Assembly (NCBI GenBank): GCA_029207755.1
Contig: JARCOQ010000001.1
Location: forward strand, 88,275,637-88,339,636
Source of the DNA: Chamaea fasciata
Taxonomy: Eukaryota; Chordata; Aves; Passeriformes; Sylviidae
Direction of reading: 5' to 3'
DNA: 64,000 bases
Shown here: positions 35,451-47,800 of the stretch, piece by piece
Position numbering within the stretch: the first letter of the stretch is position 1
How the letters are laid out: the number at the start of each line of letters is the position of its first letter
Position numbers and translations under genes: made by a program
Notes under the pieces: generated by a model
What the model was told of the DNA's origin: nothing
Database searches by the model: none
Seen by the model: the letters and a program-made list of their open reading frames with translations, nothing else

Positions 35451-38400
35451 CCAGACATGGCCATTTCAAAACTTTTCAATTATGCAGGATATATTTAGGA
35501 ATATATTGATGACTTCAGGCTTTGCAGATGGCTGTTCATATTGCAAATGCCACCAGAACGAGCTATTAGTACAATCTGAAGGATGACGTGTATTGAACAG
35601 GCTTGGCAGTAGAACAGTTTTATTCCTGTAAGTGTTCATCATTTTCCTGGGGCAATGATATCACAAGGAAAGGGGTGAAGGTGTAGGAAAGGAGAATATG
35701 AAGAAGCCCTGTTGCTTTGTTCTGTGGCATCTTGATTTACGGATAGAGAGAGTGTTCCTTGTCTCAGTACCAAGTAGTATTTGTCAGCTCTTCAGGAGAA
35801 TTGCTGTTATTTTGAGCATGCTCTGATTGATATTCTGAGAAAAACTTTTGATAGATGTTTCATGCCACTGACCTTTGTAAGTAAGCACTCCATGTTTCAC
35901 TGAAGCAGCAGTAAAAGCAAACCATACATTAGGAAATGCATTTCACTCATGATTCCTCATTGCAGCACACTTTGCAGGGGCATTGATCCAATGTCAAAAG
36001 AAGGGGTCCATTTAGTTTTAAATCCTTATCCCTGTGACAGCAGTTTGGGATCTGAAGAAGGATAAGGTGTACCAGGTGCAATGGCTACAGAAACAAATTG
36101 CCTCTGGGCAGGCACAATCACAAACACTTCAAAAACCATAGTGGCTTGCAAGGTAAGATTTGTTGGGCCTGGCCTCCTATGGGTGACTTCCATAATATGA
36201 AGTTAAGGCGGAAGAGTAATTAATTCTGAAGTAAGAAGATCTACAGAAAGCTACATGGGACTGGTTAGCCTACATCAAGTGTAGACAAGTGTTGTTAAAA
36301 CAGGCCTCTAAAACTCATGTGTCATGTGAAAGACTTAATTGATGGGTCCTATATGATGCTGACAGAGATATCTAAAGACCCTTATGACTTACAAAAAGTG
36401 ATCTCACTAATTACTGGCTAAAGCAGTAACGGCAAAGCCCTAAAACTTTCTCCCTTTTCCGTGTTGCCCCACAATCACAATACTTAAAGAATACAGTGAA
36501 CATGAAGTAGTAGTTCAGCATCCTGCCTACCCGTGCCTGCAGTGCAGTGGCCTGTTTCACACCCCTACTACTCCTCTGCTACGTGAAACAGCTGCCTCTA
36601 TTCCTGCATAAGTGACTTCTGCTGTCAACAGCAGTGCTATGTCAGATCTAGAGAGAAAAAAAGCTCAATGTGGCCATTAAGGTATGTTTTGTTATAGGCA
36701 AATGAACAACCGGTGAGAGGAAATGTCCTGTGGAAAAAGTTGCTGAGTGATGTAGGATGGAGAAAGGAAGCAAATGAGTGGTTCGTGATTGAGAGAAAGA
36801 ACAACAAAGATGTTACAGGTCAGTTCTGGGAGTAGCAGACAAAGTATTTCAAGCTAATTAGCTGAAAAAATATTGGCAGTTTTAATTTCCTGAACAATTA
36901 GGACAAATAGAAATGTCTTCTGCTTGCTCTGAAAAACATCGTTTAAAGAACATCATGTTACAAAAGGAATTAAAGATCTACAATAACAGAAATGGGAAGT
37001 GTAATAATCAGCTAATTACACCTGGACAAAAGATCCAGACCTCATAAATAAGATCACTCTGTCTTCTGGTTGGCACTGAATGAAATCAAACCTTTTGCAA
37101 AACATGTTTTGAATGAAGGCAAATTCACTTTCATATGGTGTCTGCTTATTTTCTCAGGAAAAAAAAGAATATAATAAAACAAAGTACCAGGGAATTGATC
37201 TTGTAAACTGGAAAGAGAAGTGTGAAATTTCAACATGAAATTTTACAGAATGCCAGTAATCCTTGGGGGAGCAGGTCTCCAGTTGGTATGAATATACAGA
37301 ACTTCATTATTCAGCTTCATTTTGTAGGTGATTTTGCAGAAGCTGTAGGTTGCCCCTGGGCAGCCCAGATGCCAAGTCAAATTGTTCCACAAATGGTATA
37401 AATGGATAAAAACATTAGCTGTGTTTTGAGGCTATGTGGGAGTGAAGCACTGCTTCTCTTTACAACTTAATGGCTCATCCCCCATTTCCTTCTCAAACCC
37501 CAGAGCATCCTCATGGCAACCTCATTACTTTGCTGGGAAGTTTATCCCAAATGTAACTTCTGGCTTCCTTGAGTGTGATCAGCTTTGTGTCCTTGCAGGG
37601 CTGTCCCCTCTGTCGCTGTGGAGTGAGTGGAAAGCAGAGCAATCCGTGGCTCTCTATGCCCATACCAGTGCCACCAGCCCTGCTCCCTGCACTGTGCCGT
37701 TTCCCTCTTCTTAAATTAATCATTTTGGCTTAAGTTTTGCCAGAGTGAGTTCCTGGGATAGGTCTTGTGTTTTCACCTTTGAACAGTAACAGAACTGGCG
37801 CACCACCAGAAAGGGCAGTGGCTGGGGTGGGTAGGAAGAAAAGAATCATATAGGAAATAATTGTGTAGGAGGTATTTAAGTATGAGGAAACAGAAAATAA
37901 GAGCTAGGACTTCTATAGATCTGTGATGTGATGAATACATATGTTCAGCTATAAGTGACATCTGCATAGAAAATTGATCTATTTTTAGTTCGCAGGCTTT
38001 GAATCACTGTTCTAATTTGCTATTCTTGTTTTTCCCAGATGTATAATCCCTGCAGGTAAGTCTAAACTGTAAGATTAAATGTGAGCAATTTAGAGCAATG
38101 TGGAAAATTCAGGCTGCAAATCCCAACCCAAGATTCATACTCATCTCTGGTATATGTGAGGCTCTGAAAGATAAAATCACCTGGAGATTTGAACTTTGTT
38201 GGAAAATTGGATGACTGCCCAGGATAGGGATGGGATGGAGGAAAGGAGACCTGTGATTCCTGCACAGCTCAGGTACTCACACAGACTGCATTTTCTCTAA
38301 CTGCAGAAACAACAAAATGTCCTGGCTTCCCAACCCCCTGTAGTGCTCTGGCCAGTTGATGGATAACTTTTTCTGTGTATCCAGAGTGGGCAGACTACTG

Positions 38401-39238
38401 CCAGCAGACATCATTTGTGAGGAAGGGGAAAAGTCTGTGAAAGTGAATCACTGACACTGCAACTTTCCTTTATTGCTATGGCTCTGTGTTTCCTCAGAAG
38501 AACAGATAGGGGCAGAGGAGAAAGGGAAAGCTTTTTCACGATGTGGAATACCAGTGAAGCAAAGGGCTGATTGTCTTAAACGCACTTACGCACTTCCGAG
38601 AAGAGAAAGTAAAATTAATGGCAACCTTTGGATTTTTCTTCAGGGGACAGTTAGGGAGGCAAACTGCACTTGTTAAAGAGCTTATTAGCACTTTCTGTGA
38701 TCCAATTGACCCTTCCTCTCTTCTTAGTTGGAAACTGCTGGAGTGCTTGAGGATAATTTTTGGTTCTTGCAAGATGAGAATGACTGGTAACTTGCTAGCC
38801 TTCATTTAGTTTTTTAAGTTGTAGTGTTCCAAAGAGTTCCTTCTGAGGGCTGTGAGAGGTTGTCATGTAATTGTAGTCAGAAATAGAGCCCTACATAAAC
38901 AGCACTACAGGTGGAAATATGCCTTAAGAAACAATGCCAGAAATTGAAGTTATTATACAGGACATCTACCTGGTTTTGAACACTGTTGGTTCCCTGGTTG
39001 TGTGGTGTTACACTCATGTACAGCAGATCCTATTCTAGGGGATCTGTTTGTAGCTGTTTCCTGATGTGGATGTGTGCTTCATATTCACCTATGCATAAAT
39101 CCTGGGTGCCTTTGAGAATAAGGAGTCAGTGCCTATCTTAGCCTGACTTAACAGCTCTTGGGGATCCATGTGGAAAAGAGGCCTAGCTTCAGACAGCTCA
39201 GCTGTGATCTTGGCAGTCTTTCCAGCTTCAGCTTTGCT

Positions 39239-39302
39239 ATTTTTTTTCTTTTTTTTTTTCTTCCAGCCTTTCTACCTTCTTTTTTTTTTTTTTTTTTTTT
39301 TT
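39239..39302. repeat. T-rich tract
   Basis: Three T-runs separated by short C-containing spacers, the longest about 23 T. Confidence 0.85.
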
Positions 39303-40686
39303 CCTTTGCAATTCAGCTAATCATCTCTGACTCTAGATCTTGGCACAGAGGCCTTTATCCCACTGCTAAAATGGTGTGTTGTGAGGTGCACTGTGATACT
39401 CTGCTAGGCAGAAGGCATCTTTGATGATATCAAAGAATTTTTACGAAGCAACACCACAAAGATCTGTGTTGTTTGTACTGCTATTGGCAGGAATATCTGG
39501 AACAAAGGAGCATATGAGCTCAGATATCCTTCAGATCTGAAAGAGGAGCAGAAAACCTCAAACTTGAAAGCTGGGTGAGGCAGTAAGCTTGATCTGATTC
39601 ACAAAATGAACAGTGTAGTTACTTTCTAAATTCTTGGGAACACTTGATCTTTCCTTCCTTGATTCACGGGACAACCTAAGTTATGCTCTACCTATGGAAT
39701 CTTGTGCTTCATACACACATGTCAGGATTTTGTCTGTCACCTTAGCGAGGGTGATTTATTTGGTCTCCCATTCCTTCTCCCCCTCTCCTGCAGATCATGG
39801 GACTTGGCCAGTCAGCCAACATCAGTAATTAATAGTAAATAACATCTCCTAAGTGCAGTTATTTCATGATCTGTTTGCACAGACTGGTCCCTGAACAATG
39901 GCAAAGAGAAGGAGTACATACCTTGAACTGTTTACTCTCAATTTATGAGCAGCAATGAAGTGACTACTTATTTATGAAAGTAGTGCAACATGCAAATGAA
40001 AAAGATAAGAAAGCAATTGAAGAGACGGTTTAGTGTAGCTGGTGGCTAACGCTACATTAAAACAGGTAATTATTTGTAATGTACTACAGAAATATCTGTT
40101 TACCACCTCCTTATTGTGGCATTTACTTTATTTTCAGCTTGTGGCTGCATATGCATATTAATTTTTTAACCTGTTTAAGGTTAGAGATTCTTACAGCTCT
40201 TTTCTGCTGTCACTTACATAGAGGCTTCAAGACAGACTGACCCTAAAGCATTAGGAGTTGTTTTCAGAAAATAGCCAGAAGTGACATAACATGCCAAATC
40301 TCTCCTTTTCCTTGAAAGCACAGTGGTCTTGAGGGAGTGCTGCTTTGCAAGGACTTTTGCAACCTTTGTTTTTGACTCCTCTGGAATGTGACACATTGTT
40401 ATCGCACTTGCCTAAGAAGGCTTTGGTTGCAGGTTTATCATATTCTCCAGGCTCATGAACTATTTCCCTGGGGACCACGCTGCATTCTTGATTTGCATGG
40501 CGTCTAGTGGCCAGCCAGCACCATTCAATTCCTGTCCTCTTGGCATCCTGTCTTAGAAAATGACCTTCTATTCTCCCTCAGTATCTCCAAGTTGCTATTG
40601 AAAAAGTGCCTGCTGCTCAGGAAGACCCACAGGCGAGTCTGGCAAGAGAAAACAGCATTTGAGTCTAGGAAGTTTCAGTGATGCAT

Positions 40687-40706
40687 ACACACACACACAC
40701 ACACAC
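40687..40706. repeat. AC dinucleotide microsatellite
   Basis: Ten AC units. Confidence 0.95.
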
Positions 40707-42136
40707 AGAGTCATCTCAGGAAAAGCTGAGCTGTTTATGTTCCTGTCTTTGAAATGATGAAGAATACAGAAAAATTCCAAATATGTACAGTATGAAACAG
40801 GTGCCGAGCAGCCCAGCGACAAACAAAGGGAAATGCAGAAAACCGTTCCAAAACAGGGGCTGAGTTTGTGCTTTACAATGTGCTAATTCATACGTTATTT
40901 CCAACATACAGCTGAGCAGATGCCAGGTTTTCTTTGATTCTGCCTTTTTATTCTTTTTTTTTAAGAACTCGGTTTTGAGAGGAAAACAATAATCCCTTTT
41001 TAGGAATTCATTGCCAAACCATCTTGCAGCTCTCACACGGTAATACTGTAGATATTAAGGTGTTTGTACAGTTGGCAGGATTCCCCTAGAACACCATTTT
41101 TAATCCAATAAGCACTTAATCAATTAACTTAGTTGAGGACACAGTGAAGCTGTCACATTTTTGGAAACCGGTGCCCACTATCTCCTCTCCACCAAATAAT
41201 GACCTTCTAAAAATCTCAGGAAAGGCTCTTCTTTCCTTAACCGCCTCAGAAAAAAAAAAAAAAAAGTCAATTGTAATATATTAATTTTTAATCAATGAAA
41301 ATTTTCATAAGAATACGAAAGAATGTTTCTTTAATCTTACATTCATTAAACTGTCATTCCAAATTTTAACAGTACATTCCTAACTGAGAAAACAAAGCAA
41401 TGTGTGCCTCATTTATATTGTAGCAGTCCCTCACCCTTTCCAATCTAGCAAGATGGGTAAATGCATATTCAGCTGCATACAGGTTGTTTGCAATGAGTTA
41501 AAGGCGGGGCACACACTCAAGTTCCTTGCTGATATGCATCTGTCATGGGCACTCCATTCAGTTCGATATTTTTAACCAACACAGCCAAGCTACATTCTAG
41601 AAGAGCATTGCTCTCATGGAAAGCCGGTCTGTGAGGAGGAAAGGAGCAGGTTTTTTCCATCTATTGCAGTCCTAGCTGGGCTCCACATCTGGGGTTAGAG
41701 GCCCTTCTAAGCAGTGACCCTAAAAGAGCATGGTTGGGTACGCTTCTGACTGCAGCTCTTTCACCCACCTGGAGGACAAAAGGGATTTCTGAGCACAGAA
41801 ACAGGTGTTTCTGGCATGGCTGTGTCTACCCTGAGTGTCCCAAAGGTGAGCATCTCCCAGTGCTGGAGCAGGGGGTGCCCTGCCTGCCTTCAGCTGCAAT
41901 CTAGCATCTCCAGGTCTGGTTAAGGCTTAGCAAGGAGCATTGTACTGTGTATATTACTTAAAAAAAAAAAAGTTAAAAACAATAAACTTTTTGAAGTGTT
42001 TTCTACATTGTTTAAAAACCCAGCTAAGGAACAGTGCCCTAGGAAACCTTGGCTCTGTACCCAAACATTTTTCACCCATGTTTCAGTTTCAAAAATAGCT
42101 CTTGTTTTTAAGGCTAATCTCAAGACAATAACAAAG

Positions 42137-42173
<37 letters not shown>
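42137..42173. repeat. GAT trinucleotide microsatellite
   Basis: Twelve GAT units. Confidence 0.95.
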
Positions 42174-43709
42174 AAAAAGATCTCCACTTCCCTCAGAGAT
42201 TGGGTTCATGCCTTTTTCAAACCTTTCTTTTAAATGTAGCCTTTTCCCATCATAGCCCTTAAGGCAATTTGAAAACTATTAGTGACCAAACAAAGTTACA
42301 TCACTGTGGAGCAAGAAGCAGGAGCTTTTTCCCTTATTGTTTTAACAAAGAAAAAAAAAAGTAATTTTTTCTCTTTGAATATTTATCTTCAGCACTGACA
42401 AAACTGATATCAAGAGCCAGAGGCATATATACACAGGTATGTGCTTTTCCAATCCTCTCAGTCTCAGCAAGTTTTAAGCTAGTGCTACACTACCCTGATT
42501 GTGGTAGGCAGGTTTTGAGGTGGGAAAGACCCTAAAACTACAACATCTTTCCCTGATTTCAGACATAGAGGGCACCCTACTGTGGCTCCATGTGAAGCTG
42601 AGGCCTCCCAAACTTTCTCTATAGTTCCACTCCCAATGTTACTCCCAGGTCTTTGTCTCAGACCCCGAAAGCCAGGGATGTAGTGTGCCTAGGTGTGCCA
42701 TGGTTATATGCTCCCGTGCTGATTTATATGTTAATCCTTTGATTCGGTTTAACCGTAGGTTCACACTGATTATGCAATGAGCCCTTCTGGGAATGCTGAA
42801 TCTAATTGCAGTCAACTATCACCACTTTAGTCATTAGTAATATTTGTTCTGACAATTTCTCAGGGCTTGCTATCAAAACAGACCAGCTGTGCTTCTTCTT
42901 ATTAAAATAAAACAAGAATAAAAAGTCAGTAATTAATTTTCCCTCTCAGGAAATGGATATGATTGAAGAGTGTTGTTGGTTTTTTTTTTTTAAATCTGTT
43001 ATGACACTTTAATGTACCTGTTGAATAGAAAGATGTAAATAAAAAATTTACATATAATGTTGCTGAAAAATTTTGTGACAATTTTAAAGAAAATCTTTGT
43101 TATTTAAAAACTAAATGAAAACAGAAATTTTTTTTCTAAAACCTGGGAGTTTTTTTAGCTAAAAACTTTCCAGCATGGAAATATTTATAAAGTTTCCTGA
43201 AAAGTTCTTTTTCATTCAAGTAGTGTTAACAATAGCAGTAAAATAATTTCTAGTTATTATTACAATCAGTGATTTTTAGAGGGGAGGTATACTCAATGAA
43301 GACACTGAAACATGCTGCAATTTCTTCCCAAAACAAAATTTTGCCTATCTGATAATAATACAATTTTTAAAATTTTTTTTTAATGATAAAATACCACTGA
43401 AACTGTTCATTTGAGGTTTAAAAATACTTGAAATCTGGGAGATTCTTTACTAAGTGGGATAGAAAGCCTAGTTGAAATGGATCACACTGGGAGACTGTTG
43501 ATGATAAAGAAAAAAAAAAAAGACAAGAAATTGCTCAACTGCATTAATACTGGCTCAGTGTACAATAACTTTTCATTCCTGACTAGTTAGATGATGTTTC
43601 TTTGTTGGAGCAGTTACACATTCACCTCCCCTGGGGCCCATGTCCTCATGGAAGTGTTAACACACATTCCTTTCTAAAAGTTTTTGGGCATGTCCAGCTG
43701 AGGTCATTG

Positions 43710-43766
43710 TAATTAGAGATAGAAAAGACCCTTTGGATCACCACATCTTTCTCCCTGCCAATACAA
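43710..43766 (-). mobile_element. Possible CR1 3' UTR fragment
   Basis: AGAAAAGACCCTTTGGATCA followed by CTCCCTGCC resembles the reverse complement of the CR1 3' UTR (GGCAGGGGGTTGGA then ATGATCTTTAAGGTC). It is diverged and short, so the assignment rests on pattern similarity only. Confidence 0.45.
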
Positions 43767-44773
43767 TTCTGTTTCTTTAGGAGATGTATTTACAATTAAT
43801 TTGACAAAGCTTTGGAAAAATGACTCAAAATGAGGCTATGGAGACTGTTACACAACTAAGAGATCATAAGAATACTCTCCTTTTTTTTTTTTTAATGTTT
43901 TCTTGCATTTTCCTTGCTGCAATTATTTTTTCATCTCATAGGCACCTGGGAATCCCCAGGAACAATCCAGTTTGGAGCTCGTCTGTCATTAGCAGCTTCC
44001 TACTTCGTCACATTGCACATTAGCTCACTCCTTGAGCAGACATTCAGAATTCAGCACTTGATGTGGACTTCCTTACCTTTTTATTACTCTGTTGTTGAGC
44101 CACTTTCTTTCCTGGAAACCCTTAAGCTGTCCTGGTCTTAAACTCAAGTTTGCTACATGTGAACAACAGCAGCAAAGTCAGACCTGAAAGTAAAAATTTC
44201 GTTTTAAGAGAGGCTTGTATGGGGGGAGCAATTTTTTTTCTGACTTCTGCTATTTCTTGTTCATGATACTGCCTCAGTTATACTTTAGTTACTTGTCAAC
44301 ATTTCCTCTCCCCAACACCTCCTTTGACTAGACTGAAAAGTTTGATTATGAGCTCCCTTAGTCTGGGCTTCCATCACTGTGATTCCATATGGCAAAGCCC
44401 TAACTATAGATGTCGAAAGCAATTGTGTTTTTTACCTCTTTTCACTGGAGTTAACTGGTACAAGTCAGACGTCCTCATTTCCATTGTCTCCATGAATCCT
44501 TGCTTTTATGTGCTGATGTATTTATTTACCAAGAGAGGCTTTTCTTTCCCTGCCTTGCTCATTGCACGATGGAAAAGGCTTCATGTTCTGTCATATGAAA
44601 ATAAATACCCTTGTACTTAAAGAAGAAAAAGAAATTCATATGTCATGGTTTTCCAAAGCTTGATGAGGATGAGGCTGCCTTCTAGTCCTAAGTGGTGCCT
44701 CAGATATAAACAAAAAGAATTGGGAGATTTGTTTTCTAAAAGCCCCATGTTCACAGATGACTCTGCTTTGTCA

Positions 44774-44839
44774 GGAGGCTGGACTGGATGATCTCCTTAG
44801 GCTCTTTCTAACCTGGCTTAGTACATGATCCTATGAATC
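44774..44839 (+). mobile_element. CR1 LINE 3' tail fragment
   Basis: GGAGGCTGGACTGGATGATC followed by a CTTTCTAACCTGGC-like segment and CCTATGAATC matches the 3'-terminal UTR of avian CR1 (GGTTGGACTGGATGATC and the terminal ATTCTATG unit). Only about 65 bp survive. The sense direction is +. Confidence 0.75.
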
Positions 44840-47800
44840 TGTTTGAGGGGACAGCAGGTAATCTAAACGCATCGCTTGAGGAAATTTCAGTAAAAAATTA
44901 TTTGGTAGAAGCTCATTTTATGCTTCCCTCTTGCACAGCTGTTTTTCCACAGAGAGACACAGTATTTTAGAAGTAGGTCTTTTAAAATAATTTTCAGAAT
45001 TTATCTCCATGTTTCGTTTGTTCTATTCTGATATCAGACACTATATGAGACCACAGTTTTGTTACTTGAGAGCTAAATTGCCTGCCAAACTCTGCTTTAA
45101 TGTCAAACTCTTGCTTTTAAGGAGAAGATAAAAGCTCAAAACAAACAAAATTTTTTAAAAAATCACACAAATCCACAGCAACTTTTGAATAGCATGCAGA
45201 CAGCAGGGTGTCTTATAAACATCCCTGCTTACAAAGTCACCTTTTGAAATACCAGCAATTATACTGCATGAGGCACAGTTGCTACTCATGTGCCAGTTGT
45301 CACTCTTTAAAAGATGACTATTACTTATATTTCCTCCCTATGGGACATTGTGAAGCTGCTTAGCATTTTGAGGAAGCAAGCATGTTTTCCAAAATATATA
45401 TATCTTAGGAAAAGAAAACCAAAACCCAAACCCACAACCAAACAACTTGGCATTTATAAATGGCATAGGATATTCATGGCATAAATAGAAGCTCATTTTC
45501 TGTTGCAGGTTAGGGCTGCTATCTGCATTCTCACTGCAACCTCAGAACTGGAAGACTGCCATGAATATGTACAACACGTAGGAAATGAAAAAGGAAGAAA
45601 GCAGGAGCAAGTTATGGAATGGAAAGTAAGTCTATAACACCAGCTCTGGTGTTAAAACATTTTTGTATCCATTATACAGAGTTCTGACACCTGTCCTTGC
45701 ACCACTATGGTTTTTTAAGCACTTTAAAAAATTCTAATAAAAATGCTTCTTTTGGTTCACTGAACACTTTCACACGAAAAGAAAGAAAATAATTGAAAAC
45801 CTGGCTCAAAGGCTGTGAAGTAACATGGAATTTTTAGATCCCTCTTCAACCCCATGTTGGTCTCAACCTGTACTCACAGCAATTAGGAATGCAGAGACAG
45901 ATTTAGCAAAAGTTTAGTTTGGTTTGTAGCAGCTTCCAAATCTCTCTCTGTTATACTTCTTTCTTGCTCTGTGTCTGACATTAAACATGCCATTAGAGAT
46001 GGAGAACTGGCAGAGACAGAAATAGAAATACTATTCTTGGGGTGAGGCAAGGGGAGCAGACCCAACCAAAGACCTTTCCAAAATGCCAACCAAGGCTTTA
46101 CATTGCTGCTCCTTTCTGCTCTCTACGTGTGCAACAGCAAGTCAGCCGAACAGACACGGAGCAGGACTCGGGGTCACTGCCAGAAGGGGCAGAAGGTGGG
46201 CATGATCTTTCATCACCTTTATTTCAGCAGTAGAGTGCCCTTGCACAAGCTGTCTGGCACAGAGATGGCATCCTACCTCTTGTCTCACCTGTTGTGTCCT
46301 GCTCAGCCGTCCAGTAACTGGGTGACTCACACGAGGACAGCCTGAACTAAATTAATTAAACAAATGGTACTTGTGCAATAACTTGTTCTTGCCACTGTGC
46401 CTTGAGAAGCAATAGAGGCCTGGGATGGGAGTGTCTGCTGTTCTGGCCTTTCTCAAGAGCTCGGTGTTGTGTGAGCCCAATGTTCTGTAATTTCTTGTGC
46501 CTGCCAGATTTAATTGCAAGCCTTTTCAGAGCTTGGGGATGACATGGCAAGCAAAAAGTCTCCAATACACAACTAATCTATGCTGCTCATTTTTCATTGC
46601 AATAGGAATTTTATGCAGGGACAGATGAATTGTATTAGAAATCACTGAATTAGAAAGCTTTCATTTCTTTCCACAAGTGGCACCAGTTTTAACAAAATGC
46701 AAACTGTTCTGTGCTCCTAAGGAACCACAAAAAGTTGCTTGAGAAAGGCAAACTAGGTGTTTCTCTTACATGGACTCAAATGAAATATGGCTGATATTTA
46801 CCACTCTAACCTGGTTCTGAAGGTACTTTATGTCTCCATTAGCTTCCCAGACTTTATTATAGCTACAGCCTTTATTAATGTGGATATTAGGAAGGGAAAT
46901 AAAAAAGTAGATATAATAAAGGAAGTACTTAGGGAGGAAAAACCTTCATTGTTATGGGTAAGTAGTCACAGGAGAACCTGCATTAAATCAGAGCTAATCA
47001 ATACTGTGCTTAACAATGGATTACCTGGAAAAGCAAAACAGATGTTTAAGAAGAGCAGAATTGCCATTCAGAATTACCATGTTTTGTGTAAGTCAGTTCT
47101 TGCACAAATTTTTTGAGGAATCCTGACCAGGTGGCCCTTCTTATTTTTTGAGAAAGAACAAAATTTTCTGCTTGCTATATCAGATCTGACCTCTAGCCTC
47201 TTATCAAAGAATTGCCTGCATCTTTTCCCTTAATGTCCATTTTGGGTATTCCAAGTTGTCTTCAAGGACTTGGTTTCATTTGCTCTGAGATCTCAAAAAA
47301 GCCTGTTTTCACCATCATATGTGAAACACCTTTAATTCTTGAGAAAAGGATAAATCTTACAATTTCATTAAACTGAACATGATTTTTCTGATGTTGCATT
47401 TATGAAAAAGGAGGTAACCTCTCCATGACAGGCACAAATATTTGGCCAACAACAGACCTGTGTGCCCCACAAATAATCCTTGCTTTAAACAAGTTTTGGT
47501 GGGGGTGATCACCGATAGATTTGAGGATAGGAGGCAACCTTTTCTCTCAAGCTAGAGAGCTCAAGAAGGGCTATTTAAGGCTCCTCCACATGTAGAAGCT
47601 GCTGAGGAATAAACTAGTGGGAGAAGTTAAAGAACAGAAGGTGATCTCTGGGAAGAGGCTGTAGTACCAGAGTGTTTCTGTGGAGTGCAATAGCCATGTT
47701 TCAAGCCCCTAATATTTTTTCAGAAACAGAGCACAAAAGGCAGAAAAAGAGATTCTAGACATCATTTTGCTTCTGAGAACCACACAGAGCTTAAGGGGTC

